A stretch of DNA of 64,000 nucleotides from Amycolatopsis vancoresmycina (GCF_000716785.1 NZ_JNYY01000004.1:248001-312000), one strand, 5' to 3'. Shown: positions 16,805 to 25,424, counted from the first letter of the stretch. The notes: generated by a model from the letters alone, not told the origin. Program-made: numbers and translations.

Positions 16805-16884
16805 ACTCGCCAGAGTAGAACGTGATCCACCCGCGGCCGCCGAGCGCGTAGAGTCGGCGTGCCGAGCGCGGAAGGTGATGTCCC

Positions 16885-18249
16885 ATGGCGATGATGCCCG
16901 TGACCGACTCGATGTTCCTCCTCGTCGAAACGCGCGAGCATCCGATGCACGTGGGCGGCCTGCAGCTGTTCAAGAAGCCCGACGGCGCCGGCGAGGAGTA
17001 CCTCCGCGACATCCGCACTTCGCTGCTGGAATCGGACAACATGCGCTCGGTGTTCCGGCGCCGCCCGGCCCGGCCGGTCAACACGATGGGTCACGTGGCC
17101 TGGCGGCTCGACGCCGACCTCGAACTCGACTACCACTTCCGGCACTCGGCGCTGCCGCAGCCGGGCCGCATCCGCGAACTGCTGGAACTGACCGGCCGCT
17201 GGCACAGCACCCTGCTCGACCGGCACCGGCCGCTCTGGGAAACGCACCTCGTCGAAGGGCTGGCCGACGGCCGCTTCGCCGTCTACACCAAGGTCCACCA
17301 CGCGCTGATGGACGGCGTCTCGGCGCTGCGCCAGCTGCAGGGCACGCTCTCGGACGACCCCGCGGACCTGGACTGCCCGCCGTGGTGGGGCAGCCGGCGC
17401 AAGCCCGGCTCGGACCGCGAGAAGCGTCCCCGGTCGTTCCTGCAGACCGCGAGCAAGACGGCCAACCAGCTCGCGAGCCTGGCGCCCGCGGCGATGAAGG
17501 TCGCGCGCGAAGCGTTCGGTGAACACACGTTAACGCTGCCCGGGCAAGCGCCGCGCACGATGCTCAACGTGCCGATCGGCGGCGCACGTCGCTTCGCGGC
17601 GCAGTCGTGGTCGCTGGAGCGGGTCCGGAAGGTGGCGACGGCCGCCGGGGTGTCGCGCAACGACGTCGTGCTCGCGATGTGCTCGGGTGCGCTGCGGGAC
17701 TACCTCATCGAGCAGCGTTCGCTGCCGGACGCACCGCTGATCGCGATGGTGCCGGTGTCGCTGCGCCGCCAGAACGATCCCGGCGAAGCGGCAGGCAACA
17801 ACATCGGTGCGCTGCTCTGCAACCTGGCCACCGACCTGCCGGACGCCGGCAAGCGGCTCGTCACGATCCACCAGTCGATGCGCAACGGCAAGCGGTTGTT
17901 CTCGGAGCTGACGCCGCTGCAGACGCTGCTGTTATCGGCCGTTAACGTGGCCCAGCTCGGCGTTTCGCCGATCCCGGGCGTCGTCAAGAACACGCGGCCG
18001 CCGTTCAACCTGGTGATCTCGAACGTGCCCGGCCCGCGCAAGCAGATGTACTGGAACGGCGCCCAGCTCGACGGCATCTACCCCGCGTCGGTGCTGCTCG
18101 ACGGCCAGGCCGTGAACATCACGCTGACGAGCAACGGCGACAACCTCGACTTCGGCGTGACGGGCTGCCGCCGCAGCGTTCCGCACCTGCAGCGGATCCT
18201 GACACACCTCGACACAGCCTTGGTGGAACTCGAAGCTGCGGTAAAGTAG
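16885..18249 (+). CDS. WS/DGAT wax ester synthase/diacylglycerol acyltransferase family protein
   Basis: This is a 454-residue member of the actinobacterial WS/DGAT family. The condensing motif H-H-x-x-x-D-G is present at residues 138-144 (KVHHALMDGVSALRQ). The N-terminal MPVTDSMFLLVETREHPMH and late GAPRPFNLVISNVPGP-like segment (here RPPFNLVISNVPGPRKQM) are typical. It esterifies fatty acyl-CoA with diacylglycerol or alcohols at the membrane to make storage lipid. It has two TTA codons, both in copies of the dispersed GTTAACGNNCGTTAAC motif. Confidence 0.9.
   Translation: MAMMPVTDSMFLLVETREHPMHVGGLQLFKKPDGAGEEYLRDIRTSLLESDNMRSVFRRRPARPVNTMGHVAWRLDADLELDYHFRHSALPQPGRIRELLELTGRWHSTLLDRHRPLWETHLVEGLADGRFAVYTKVHHALMDGVSALRQLQGTLSDDPADLDCPPWWGSRRKPGSDREKRPRSFLQTASKTANQLASLAPAAMKVAREAFGEHTLTLPGQAPRTMLNVPIGGARRFAAQSWSLERVRKVATAAGVSRNDVVLAMCSGALRDYLIEQRSLPDAPLIAMVPVSLRRQNDPGEAAGNNIGALLCNLATDLPDAGKRLVTIHQSMRNGKRLFSELTPLQTLLLSAVNVAQLGVSPIPGVVKNTRPPFNLVISNVPGPRKQMYWNGAQLDGIYPASVLLDGQAVNITLTSNGDNLDFGVTGCRRSVPHLQRILTHLDTALVELEAAVK
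17519..17534. repeat. GTTAAC-family palindrome, in WS/DGAT gene
   Basis: GTGAACACACGTTAAC matches GTTAACGNNCGTTAAC at 12 of 14 fixed bases. It supplies a TTA leucine codon. Confidence 0.55.
17931..17946. repeat. GTTAAC-family palindrome, in WS/DGAT gene
   Basis: GTTATCGGCCGTTAAC matches the consensus at 13 of 14 fixed bases, 412 bases after the previous copy. It supplies a TTA codon. Confidence 0.6.
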
Positions 18250-18363
18250 CCCGCTCACCGACACGTCGGCTCCCCCATCGGAAGGAATCTTTCCGAACTC
18301 GCTGGTCAGTCCGCTCCGCGCGCTCCTAGGGTGGCGACGATCACCCGGCGAGAGGAGCAGGAC

Positions 18364-18450
18364 ATGACCGAAGAGTGGACGACGCCCGAGTTCGTCGAAT
18401 ACGAAACTCCCATGGAGGTCACCGCCTACGCGGCCCGCATGGCGGACTGA
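18364..18450 (+). CDS. pqqA: PQQ precursor peptide PqqA
   Basis: This 28-residue peptide was found by reading the sequence directly: it starts MTEEWTTPEFVEYETPM, followed by EVTAYAARMAD. The conserved glutamate and tyrosine that become the PQQ skeleton are E18 and Y22, with the required E-x-x-x-Y spacing. A strong ribosome site, GAGAGGAGCAGG, precedes the ATG. The pqqC gene starts 3 bases after the stop. The Glu and Tyr are cross-linked by PqqE with PqqD as carrier. Confidence 0.92.
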   Translation: MTEEWTTPEFVEYETPMEVTAYAARMAD

Positions 18451-18453
18451 AGG

Positions 18454-19143
18454 ATGCCGGTCGAGCCACTCTCGGAAAGCGCATTCATCGCCGAGCTGCG
18501 CGGTCTTTCCGGCCGGTACTGGGGAACGCACCCGTTCCACCGCCGGCTGCACGCGGGCGAACTCGACGAACGCGGGCTGCGGATCTGGGCGGCCAACCGC
18601 TGGTGCTACCAGTGCGTGCTGCCGCAGAAGGACGCGGCGATCATCAGCAACTGCCCGCTGCCGGAGATCCGCCGCCAGTGGCTCGACCGCATCGTCTACC
18701 ACGACGGCACCGGCGCCGGAACCGGCGGGATCGAACGCTGGCTCCGGCTCTGCACCGCCGTCGGCCTGGACCGGGCGGAAGTCCTCGACGAGCGGCACGT
18801 CGTCCCCGGCGTCCGGTTCGCCGTGGACGCCTACGTGACGTTCGCGCGGACCAAGCCGTGGTGGGAAGCCGTCGCATCGGGACTGACCGAGATGTTCGCC
18901 GGGCACCTGATGCAGCGGCGCGTCGCGGACATGCTCGCGCACTACTCCTGGATCGCGCCCGAGGACCTGGCCTACTTCACGAACCGGATCGACAAGGTCG
19001 CCGGCGAAGGCAAGGACACCCTCGACATCGTGGTCCGCCACTGCGTCACGCGCGAACAGCAGGACCGCGCGATCGCCGCGTTGTCCTTCAAGTGCGACGT
19101 GCTGTGGTCGATGCTCGACGCGATCGAGCGGGCGGCCGCGTGA
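18454..19143 (+). CDS. pqqC: Pyrroloquinoline-quinone synthase PqqC
   Basis: This 229-residue protein matches the PqqC family along its length: YWGTHPFHRRLHAGELDERGL, RWCYQCVLPQKDAAIISNC, RIVYHDGT, and RRVADMLAHYSWI near the C-terminus, with the conserved active-site histidines and arginines. It performs the final ring closure and eight-electron oxidation that yields PQQ, without a metal. It is preceded directly by pqqA and overlaps pqqD by 4 bases (GTGA). Confidence 0.95.
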   Translation: MPVEPLSESAFIAELRGLSGRYWGTHPFHRRLHAGELDERGLRIWAANRWCYQCVLPQKDAAIISNCPLPEIRRQWLDRIVYHDGTGAGTGGIERWLRLCTAVGLDRAEVLDERHVVPGVRFAVDAYVTFARTKPWWEAVASGLTEMFAGHLMQRRVADMLAHYSWIAPEDLAYFTNRIDKVAGEGKDTLDIVVRHCVTREQQDRAIAALSFKCDVLWSMLDAIERAAA

Positions 19144-19406
19144 TCACCGCCGATTCGGTTCCGCAGCTGCGCCGCGGCGTGCGGCTGTCCTTCGACCACG
19201 TCCGGGAGACGCACGTGCTGCTGTTCCCCGAAGGTGTCCTGGTGCCGAACGCGACCGCGGCCGCGGTGCTCGAACTGTGCGACGGCGCCCGGTCCGTCAC
19301 CGACATCACGACGGCGCTTTCGCAGCGCTACTCCGGCGTCCTCGCGCAGGACGTGCTCACCGTGCTCTCCCGGCTGGGCGAACGGCGGGTCGTCGCATGG
19401 ACGTGA
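19140..19406 (+). CDS. pqqD: PQQ biosynthesis peptide chaperone PqqD
   Basis: This is an 88-residue protein from GTG 19140, overlapping the pqqC stop. It has the PqqD/RRE fold pattern: VPQLRRGVRLSFDHVRETHVLLFPEGV, LVPNATAAAVLELCDG and VTDITTALSQRY. It binds PqqA and presents it to PqqE. It overlaps pqqE by 10 bases. Confidence 0.93.
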   Translation: MITADSVPQLRRGVRLSFDHVRETHVLLFPEGVLVPNATAAAVLELCDGARSVTDITTALSQRYSGVLAQDVLTVLSRLGERRVVAWT

Positions 19407-20461
19407 CACCGCCGCTCGGCCTGCTCGCCGAGCTGACCCACCGCTGCCCGCTGCACTGTCCTTATTGCTCCAACCCGGTCGAGCTGACCGCCCGGGCCGC
19501 CGAACTGTCCACTGCGGACTGGCTGTCGGTGCTGTCCCAGGCCCGCGAGCTGGGTGTACTGCAGGTGCACCTGTCGGGCGGCGAGCCGTTGCTGCGGCCG
19601 GACCTGCCCGAGCTGGTCGCGCACGCGAGCTCGCTCGGCTGCTACGTCAACCTGGTCACCTCCGGGCTCGGCCTGACGGCGGACCGGCTGGACGACCTCG
19701 TCGAGCGCGGCCTGGCCCACGTTCAGCTGTCCGCGCAGGGCGCGACCCGCGAGCGGGCCGACCTGCTGGCCGGCGCAAAGGCGCATGACCGAAAGATTTC
19801 AGCCGCTGAACTGGTGAAGGCGTCGGGATTGCCGCTCTCGCTGAACGTGGTGCTGCACCGGCGCAACCACGACCAGCTGGCCGGGATCATCGAGCTGGCC
19901 GAGCGGATGGGCGCGGACCGGCTGGAGCTGGCGAACACCCAGTACTACGGCTGGGCGTTGCGCAACCGCGCGGCGCTGATGCCCACACGCGCGCAACTCG
20001 ACGCGGCCGAGCCGGTGGTGCGCGCGGCTGTCGCGCGGCTGCGCGGCACGATGGAGATCGTCTACGTCGTCGCCGACTACTACGAGCCGTACCCGAAGCC
20101 GTGCATGTACGGCTGGGGTGCGCGGCAGCTGACCGTGGCGCCGGACGGCACCGTGCTGCCGTGCCCGGCGGCGTCGGCGATCTCGACGCTTTCCCTTTCC
20201 AACGTGCGCGACACCCCGCTCGCCGAGATCTGGTACCGGTCCTCGTCGTTCACCACCTACCGCGGCGAGGAGTGGATGTCCGAGCCGTGCCGCACGTGCG
20301 ACCGCCGCGGCCTCGACTTCGGCGGCTGCCGCTGCCAGGCGTTCCTGCTGACCGGCGACGCCGCGGCCACCGACCCGGTGTGCTCGCGGTCGCCGCAACG
20401 CGGGGTCGTCGACCTGGTGCTGGCCCAGCCGCCGGTCACCGACCTGGTCATGCGCCGGTGA
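19397..20461 (+). CDS. pqqE: PQQ biosynthesis radical SAM protein PqqE
   Basis: This is a 354-residue radical SAM protein. The cluster cysteines are C17, C21 and C24 in RCPLHCPYCSNP, and the SAM-binding GGE-like segment is HLSGGEPLLRPDL. The C-terminal SPASM domain has cysteines in KPCMYGWGARQL, LPCPAA, SEPCRTCDRRG and FGGCRCQAF. It forms the carbon-carbon bond between E18 and Y22 of PqqA. It is the only radical SAM enzyme in the window. Confidence 0.95.
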   Translation: MDVTPPLGLLAELTHRCPLHCPYCSNPVELTARAAELSTADWLSVLSQARELGVLQVHLSGGEPLLRPDLPELVAHASSLGCYVNLVTSGLGLTADRLDDLVERGLAHVQLSAQGATRERADLLAGAKAHDRKISAAELVKASGLPLSLNVVLHRRNHDQLAGIIELAERMGADRLELANTQYYGWALRNRAALMPTRAQLDAAEPVVRAAVARLRGTMEIVYVVADYYEPYPKPCMYGWGARQLTVAPDGTVLPCPAASAISTLSLSNVRDTPLAEIWYRSSSFTTYRGEEWMSEPCRTCDRRGLDFGGCRCQAFLLTGDAAATDPVCSRSPQRGVVDLVLAQPPVTDLVMRR

Positions 20462-21294
20462 AGGTGATCCTGCTCGGCACCGCGGCGGGCGGCGGGTGTC
20501 CGCAGTGGAACTGCGCGTGCCGCCTCTGCACGTCCGGGCTGGTGCCACGCTCGCAGGACTGCGTCGCGATCAGCGCGGACGGGGCCGGCTGGTACCTGCT
20601 CAACTGCTCGCCGGACATCCGCGCTCAGATCCTCGCGACGCCGGCGTTGCGCGCCGGGCCAGGACCGCGCGAGATCCCGCTGCGCGGAGTGCTGCTCACC
20701 GACGCCGAGCTCGATCACGCACTGGGCCTGCTGATGCTGCGCGAGGCAGGCGGGCTCCCGGTGTGGGCGCCGGAAGCGGCGCTGTCCGCGCTGTCTCCGT
20801 TCCGCAGCATCGTCGACGGCTACGGCGGCTGGACGTGGTTATCCGCCGTTAACATCCCCGGGCTGCGCGTCGACGTGCTGCCGGTGAGCAACAAGCGGCC
20901 GAAGTACGCTCCGGCCGGCCCGGAAGGCCCTTGGGTGGTCGCCTACCGGATCGAGGACCCGGCCACCGGCGGCGTGCTGGTGTACGCGCCCTGCCTGCAG
21001 AGCTGGCCGCCCGGGTTCGACACGCTGGTTTCCGGCGCGGACCTCGTTCTCCTGGACGGAACGTTCTACGCCGCGGACGAGATGGCCGGCGTCGGCGGCC
21101 CGGACCAGCTCGCGATGGGGCACCTGCCGATCACCGCGAGCCTGCCCCGCATCACCGCGCGCCCGGGACCGCACTGGGCGTTAACCCACGTTAACAACAC
21201 CAACCCGGTCCTCGACCCGACATCGGCTGAGCACGCTGCCGTACTGGCCGCGGGCGCGCTGCTGCCCCCGGACGGCACGACGTACGTGCTCTAG
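20458..21294 (+). CDS. pqqB: PQQ biosynthesis protein PqqB
   Basis: This is a 278-residue metallo-hydrolase-fold protein from GTG 20458, which overlaps the pqqE stop. VKVILLGTAAGGGCPQWNC opens the protein and the structural C-x-C-x-x-C zinc motif follows (NCACRLC). LLTDAELDHALGLLMLREAG and MGHLPITAS complete the family pattern. It hydroxylates the tyrosine-derived part of the cross-linked intermediate. It has two TTA codons, both inside copies of the GTTAACGNNCGTTAAC palindrome. Its last 4 bases overlap the converging aldo/keto reductase gene. Confidence 0.95.
   Translation: MKVILLGTAAGGGCPQWNCACRLCTSGLVPRSQDCVAISADGAGWYLLNCSPDIRAQILATPALRAGPGPREIPLRGVLLTDAELDHALGLLMLREAGGLPVWAPEAALSALSPFRSIVDGYGGWTWLSAVNIPGLRVDVLPVSNKRPKYAPAGPEGPWVVAYRIEDPATGGVLVYAPCLQSWPPGFDTLVSGADLVLLDGTFYAADEMAGVGGPDQLAMGHLPITASLPRITARPGPHWALTHVNNTNPVLDPTSAEHAAVLAAGALLPPDGTTYVL
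20838..20853. repeat. GTTAAC-family palindrome, in pqqB
   Basis: GTTATCCGCCGTTAAC matches GTTAACGNNCGTTAAC at 12 of 14 fixed bases. It contains a TTA codon. Confidence 0.55.
21180..21195. repeat. GTTAAC-family palindrome, in pqqB
   Basis: GTTAACCCACGTTAAC matches at 13 of 14 fixed bases, 342 bases from the previous copy. It contains a TTA codon. Confidence 0.6.
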
Positions 21295-22250
21295 GCAATG
21301 CCCTCCGGCGCGGCACCGGCCACCTGGACGGCGTCGGCGGTGATCCGGTCGATTTCGGCCAAGTCATCCGACGTCAGTGTGATGTCGGCGGCGGCAACAC
21401 TCGCCTCGATGTGCTCGGCCCGCCGCGCCCCGACGATGGCGGCGTGCACCCCTGGCCGCGCGAGCGCCCAGGCGATGGCCAGCTGGCCGACGGTGGTACC
21501 GCGGCGCGCGGCGAACTCCTTGAGCCGGTCGACGACCTCGAGGTTGCGACGCAGGTTGTCGCCCTGGAAGGCGCTCGACTTCGAGCGCCAGTCGGTGGGT
21601 TCGAAGGTCGCGTCCGGGGTGAGGGCACCGGTGAGCAGCCCGCTGCCGAGCGGGCTGTAGACGAAGACGCCGATGTCGTGCGCGCGGGCGTAGGGCAGCG
21701 GGCCGGTCTCGATGCCGCGCCGGAACAGGTGGTACGGCGGCTGCAGCGTCTCGACCGGGCGCGTCGCGTCGAAGGCTTCGAGCTGCGCGGCGTCGTAGTT
21801 CGAGACGCCGACGTGCCGGACCTTGCCGGCATCGACGAACTCCTGCATGAGCCCGGCGACCTCGGCGGACGGCGTGTCCGGATCGGGCCAGTGCACCTGG
21901 TAGAGGTCGACGTGCTCGACACCCAGGTTGCGCAGGCTGGAGTCGAGCCCCTCCGTCAGCCACGCGCGGCGGGAGTCGCGCGGCCGCGCGGCACGCGGGT
22001 TGATGCCACCCTTGGTGGCGATGACGACGTCGGATTCGCGGCGCAGGGCGCGCCCGAGCAGCACCTCGGAGCGGCCGCGGCCGTAGGCCTGCGCGGTGTC
22101 GAAGAAGTTCACCCCGAGGTCGCGCGCGTGGCGGATGGCCGCGATGGCGGTGTCTTCGTCGAAGGTGCCCCAGTCGCCGCCGAGCTGCCAGGTCCCGAAA
22201 GCGATCTTCGACACTTCCAGGCCGCTGCGGCCCAAGATCGTCATACGCAT
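21291..22250 (-). CDS. Aldo/keto reductase
   Basis: This is a 319-residue AKR of the YdhF/Tas type. The catalytic tetrad can be seen: D in NFFDTAQAYGRGRSE with its Tyr, the Lys in VVIATKGGINPR, and the His in VDLYQVHWPDPD. The cofactor end has AIVGARRAEHIEASV. It reduces carbonyl compounds with NADPH; the substrate is unknown. The start lies in a palindrome, ACGCATGCGT (22245-22254). It diverges from the ArsR gene at 22348 across 97 bases. Confidence 0.9.
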   Translation of the reverse strand: MRMTILGRSGLEVSKIAFGTWQLGGDWGTFDEDTAIAAIRHARDLGVNFFDTAQAYGRGRSEVLLGRALRRESDVVIATKGGINPRAARPRDSRRAWLTEGLDSSLRNLGVEHVDLYQVHWPDPDTPSAEVAGLMQEFVDAGKVRHVGVSNYDAAQLEAFDATRPVETLQPPYHLFRRGIETGPLPYARAHDIGVFVYSPLGSGLLTGALTPDATFEPTDWRSKSSAFQGDNLRRNLEVVDRLKEFAARRGTTVGQLAIAWALARPGVHAAIVGARRAEHIEASVAAADITLTSDDLAEIDRITADAVQVAGAAPEGIA

Positions 22251-22347
22251 GCGTCCAGCACAGCACAGACATCAGACCAATGCAGCGATCTTCCCGCCCA
22301 ACGAAACCCTCAAATAACTCTTTGACGGTAGTGGCAGACTCCGGCGT

Positions 22348-22863
22348 ATGCCCCACGACCACCTCCGGGTCCTGGCCCACCCGCTCCGCCTGCGCATCCT
22401 GTCCCTGCTGACGGGCACGGCGATGAGCGCAGCCGAGGCAGCACGCGAACTCGGCGAAACGCAGGCGAACACGAGCTACCACATCCGCCGCTTGCACGAC
22501 GCGGGCCTGCTGCAGGTAGCGGAGGAGATCCAGATCCGCGGCGGCCGCGCCAAGCGCTACCGCCACCACCCGGACTCCGGCCGGCGCTTGACCAGCCGCA
22601 AGCCGGGCGAAGAGCAGCTGCTGACGAAGGCGATCGCGACCGAACTCCTCCGCCGGGCAGCGGAGCGGGCCAGGGACCGCCCGGCCTCCCTGACGGACGC
22701 GGAGTTGTGGGTGGCCCCGGAGCTCTGGGCGCGAACGCTGAAGCAGGCGACGACGCTGAGCGAGGAATTGCACGCAGCAGCGCAGCCGCCGAGAACGCCG
22801 GGGACGATACGGGTCAGCGCGAGCGTGGCGCTGTTCGAGCTGACAGCCGAGGACCGCCGGTGA
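22348..22863 (+). CDS. ArsR-like winged helix regulator
   Basis: This 171-residue protein has a helix-turn-helix at the N-terminus: HLRVLAHPLRLRILSLLTGTAMSAAEAARELGETQANTSYHIRRLHDAGLL (residues 4-55). No metal-binding cysteines are visible, so this is not a classical metal sensor. The C-terminal half is helical and unremarkable. It is followed 175 bases later by an MFS transporter on the same strand, the usual regulator/exporter pair. Confidence 0.82.
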   Translation: MPHDHLRVLAHPLRLRILSLLTGTAMSAAEAARELGETQANTSYHIRRLHDAGLLQVAEEIQIRGGRAKRYRHHPDSGRRLTSRKPGEEQLLTKAIATELLRRAAERARDRPASLTDAELWVAPELWARTLKQATTLSEELHAAAQPPRTPGTIRVSASVALFELTAEDRR

Positions 22864-22900
22864 GCTCGCCGCTGGGGGCCCGCGAGCGCGCCCGCGGCGC

Positions 22901-22922
22901 GACGGGACGGGACCGTTCCGTC
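22901..22922. promoter_or_regulatory. Near-perfect inverted repeat upstream of the MFS gene
   Basis: GACGGGACGG (22901-22910) and CCGTTCCGTC (22913-22922) are inverted arms with one mismatch, separated by GA. A second, bulged inverted repeat (GTGCGG...CCGCAC, 22923-22945) follows directly. The position between the ArsR gene and the exporter suits an operator for this ArsR-like protein; an attenuator or terminator is the alternative. Confidence 0.4.
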
Positions 22923-23038
22923 GTGCGGGCTACCCGGTACCGCACGTTGCCGCGCCCGCTCACCTCCCGAGCGCCGCACCCACCCGGCCGTACTCCCGCC
23001 ACCGCGCAACACCAAACCCGACCACCGGAGCCACTCCC

Positions 23039-24259
23039 ATGACCACGCCACTGCTCGCCCCGCTGCGGGAAACCCCGTTCCGCTCCCTGGTCACCGGCCG
23101 GACCTTGGCCGACTTCGGCAACGCCGTCGCTCCCTTCGCGCTCGCCTTCGCCGTCGTCGATCTCACCGGGTCGGCCGTGGACCTCGGGCTCGTCGTCGGG
23201 GCCCGCTCCCTGGCCAACGTGCTGCTCGTGCTGTTCGGCGGGATGCTGGCCGACCGGCTGCCGCGGTCGGTCATCCTGCAGGGCACCGAAACCGCCGCCG
23301 CCCTCACGCAGGCCGCCATCGCCGCGAGCGTCCTCGGGGGATTCGCGTCCGTTCCGCTGCTGGCCGGGCTCAGCCTGGTCAACGGCGCCGTCTCGGCCAT
23401 TTCCCTCCCCGCGGCCGCCTCGCTCACGCCGTTGACCGTGCCCGCAGCACTGCTCGCCCCGGCGAACGCGCTGGTCCGGCTGCTGTCGAACGTCGGCCGC
23501 ATCGCCGGGGCCGGGCTCGCCGGCGTCCTCGTCGCCTTCGCCGGCTCCGGCTGGGCGCTCGGCGGGAACGCGCTGCTGTTCCTCGCCGCGGCGCTGGCGT
23601 ACCGCCGGATCCGGCTGCCACGCGGCGAACGGCTGCCAGGCCGCCGCCGCCCGTTCGGCGAACTCGCCGAAGGCTGGCGAGAGTTCCGCGCCCGGTCCTG
23701 GGTATGGCAAGTGGTACTGCAGTTCACGATCGTCAACGCAGTGAACGCCGGAGCGCTGCTGGTGGTCGGCCCGCTGGTCGCCGACTACACGTTCGGCCGC
23801 ACCGGCTGGGGACTCGCGCTGGCCGCGCAGACCGCGGGGGCGTTGCTCGGCGGGATCGTCGCCGCGCGCTGGCGGCCGCGGCGGATGCTCGCGATCGGCG
23901 TCGCGTTCATCCTGGTCGACGCCCTGCCGATGCTGGCTCTCGGCGAGACGCCGTACCTGCTGCCGCTGCTGTTCGCGATGTTCCTCTCGGGTGTCGCGAT
24001 CGAGCAGTTCGCCGTCGCCTGGGACGTGTCGCTGCAGGAGAACATCCCGCCGGACAAGCTCGCCCGCGTCTACTCCTACGACATGCTCGGCTCGTTCCTC
24101 GCGATGCCGCTCGGCCAGGTCGCCGCCGGTCCGCTGGCCGAGCACGCCGGCCGGTCGGCGACGCTCCTCGGTGGCGCGGCCCTGATCGTCGGTGCGACGG
24201 CGATCGTGCTGGTCAACCCGCAGATCCGCGGACTGGTGCGGCAGGGCGCACCCGCATGA
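23039..24259 (+). CDS. MFS transporter
   Basis: This is a 406-residue major facilitator with about 12 hydrophobic segments. It opens LLAPLRETPFRSLVTGRTLADFGNAV and has the loop motif GGMLADRLPRSVI between spans 2 and 3. This group (MFS_3/enterobactin exporter-like) usually exports small organic molecules. Its C-terminal 47 bases overlap the converging MaoC gene. The ArsR-like regulator lies upstream. Confidence 0.88.
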   Translation: MTTPLLAPLRETPFRSLVTGRTLADFGNAVAPFALAFAVVDLTGSAVDLGLVVGARSLANVLLVLFGGMLADRLPRSVILQGTETAAALTQAAIAASVLGGFASVPLLAGLSLVNGAVSAISLPAAASLTPLTVPAALLAPANALVRLLSNVGRIAGAGLAGVLVAFAGSGWALGGNALLFLAAALAYRRIRLPRGERLPGRRRPFGELAEGWREFRARSWVWQVVLQFTIVNAVNAGALLVVGPLVADYTFGRTGWGLALAAQTAGALLGGIVAARWRPRRMLAIGVAFILVDALPMLALGETPYLLPLLFAMFLSGVAIEQFAVAWDVSLQENIPPDKLARVYSYDMLGSFLAMPLGQVAAGPLAEHAGRSATLLGGAALIVGATAIVLVNPQIRGLVRQGAPA

Positions 24260-24677
24260 GGTTCAGCACGCTCGCGCTGAACACGACGTCGTCGCCGTCG
24301 GCGAACTCGACGCGCGTGCGCACCAGCCCCCGATCGGGCTTCGAGCGGGAGGGGCGAGCCTCGAGCACGGTGGCCCGCAGCCGCAGCACCGCGCCCGGCC
24401 GCACCGGGCGCGGCCAGCGCAGCTCGTCGACGCCCGGGCTGCCGAGGCTGGACACCGCCGACAGGTAGTGCTCCGCGTAGAGCCGCATCATGAGGCTCGC
24501 GGTGTGCCAGCCGCTGGCGATCAGCCCGCCGAACGGACCGTCCGCGGCCGCGTCGAGGTGGAACTCCTGCGGGTCGTAGCGCCGGGCGAAGTCCAGGATT
24601 TCGGCCTCGGAGACCGAGACGCTCCCGCAGTCGTGGGTGGCACCCGGGACGTAGTCCTCGAAGTAGCGATCAGTCAC
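24213..24677 (-). CDS. MaoC family dehydratase/hot-dog protein
   Basis: The protein has 154 residues from GTG 24677 (VTDRYFEDYVPGATHDCG); the longer frame to 24923 crosses the neighbouring regulator's start. The hot-dog fold motif FARRYDPQEFHLDAAAD with GLIASGWHTASLMMRL corresponds to the MaoC hydratase signature, with the catalytic Asp and His in YDPQEFH. It hydrates or carries enoyl thioesters. Its 3' end lies inside the MFS gene on the other strand. Confidence 0.85.
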   Translation of the reverse strand: MTDRYFEDYVPGATHDCGSVSVSEAEILDFARRYDPQEFHLDAAADGPFGGLIASGWHTASLMMRLYAEHYLSAVSSLGSPGVDELRWPRPVRPGAVLRLRATVLEARPSRSKPDRGLVRTRVEFADGDDVVFSASVLNLMRVRPAAPVRGSAG

Positions 24678-24741
24678 GGCCGCAGGGTGCCACAAGAACA
24701 GTTCGATCCGGAGCGAACCTTTCCACGGATAGGCTCGCACC

Positions 24742-25419
24742 GTGCCCGGCGAGCCCGACATCGCGACGGTCGCCCAGGCCATCGGCGAGCCGGCGCGAGC
24801 GGCGATGCTGCTGCAGCTGATGGACGGCGACGCGCACACCGCACGGGCCTTGGCGGCGGTCGCCGGCATCGCGCCGTCCACCGCGAGTTCCCACCTGCAC
24901 CGCTTGCGCGACGCGGGCCTCATCGAGGTGACCGACGCGGGCCGACGCCGGTTGCACCGGCTCGCCGGCCCGGAGGTGGCCCAGCTCGTGGAGGCGTTGG
25001 CAGCGCTCGCTCCGCCCCGCCTGCCGGAACGGTTCCAGCCCGACCCGCCCGCGGGGCCGCTGCTGCGCGCCCGCGCGTGCTACGGCCACGTGGCCGGGCA
25101 ACTGGGCATCGACTTGGCCGTCGTGTTGCGCGAGGACGGAGTCGTCGGCGCCCTGTCACCGGGAGAGACCGGCGTGGTACACACCTTCGACCACCCGCTC
25201 CTGGCAGCGCTGGGGATCGACGAACTGCCGGGCACGGGGCCGGCGGTGCGCGCGTGCCTGGACTGGTCGCACGGAACCGTCCACCTCGCGGGCGCACTGG
25301 GAGCCGCGCTCTTGACGGCTCTCCTCGCCGCCGGCTGGGTACGCCGGCAGCCGCGTGGCCGAGCCCTGCGCATCACCGGCACCGGGCGGCAGCAGCTCGG
25401 TGCGCTCGGCCTCGGCTGA
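24742..25419 (+). CDS. ArsR-like helix-turn-helix regulator with C-terminal domain
   Basis: This 225-residue protein starts at GTG 24742. Residues 5-80 form an ArsR winged helix (IATVAQAIGEPARAAMLLQLMDG, then VAGIAPSTASSHLHRLRDAGLIEV). The C-terminal part has RACLDWSHGTVHLAGALGAALLTALL, as in actinobacterial HTH proteins of the YdfF type. It diverges from the MaoC gene with 64 bases between, so the MaoC gene is a plausible target. The signal is unknown. Confidence 0.82.
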   Translation: MPGEPDIATVAQAIGEPARAAMLLQLMDGDAHTARALAAVAGIAPSTASSHLHRLRDAGLIEVTDAGRRRLHRLAGPEVAQLVEALAALAPPRLPERFQPDPPAGPLLRARACYGHVAGQLGIDLAVVLREDGVVGALSPGETGVVHTFDHPLLAALGIDELPGTGPAVRACLDWSHGTVHLAGALGAALLTALLAAGWVRRQPRGRALRITGTGRQQLGALGLG

Positions 25420-25424
25420 CTGCG

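Noticed and set aside
18282..18350. ECF-type promoter (GGAAT...GTC) before pqqA
   Set aside because: GGAAT at about 18287 and a GTC 16 bases later are too short and too loosely spaced to support a specific sigma factor.
19397..20461. PqqE as the missing radical SAM partner of the FxsA-like peptide
   Set aside because: It is embedded in a complete PQQ operon 35 kb away and matches PqqE in cluster and SPASM cysteines.
22860..23042. 60-codon frame linking the ArsR gene (GTGA) to the MFS gene (ATGA)
   Set aside because: The product is an Arg/Pro-rich string without family features. Third-position GC falls in its second half, and it covers two inverted repeats, so a leader region is more likely.
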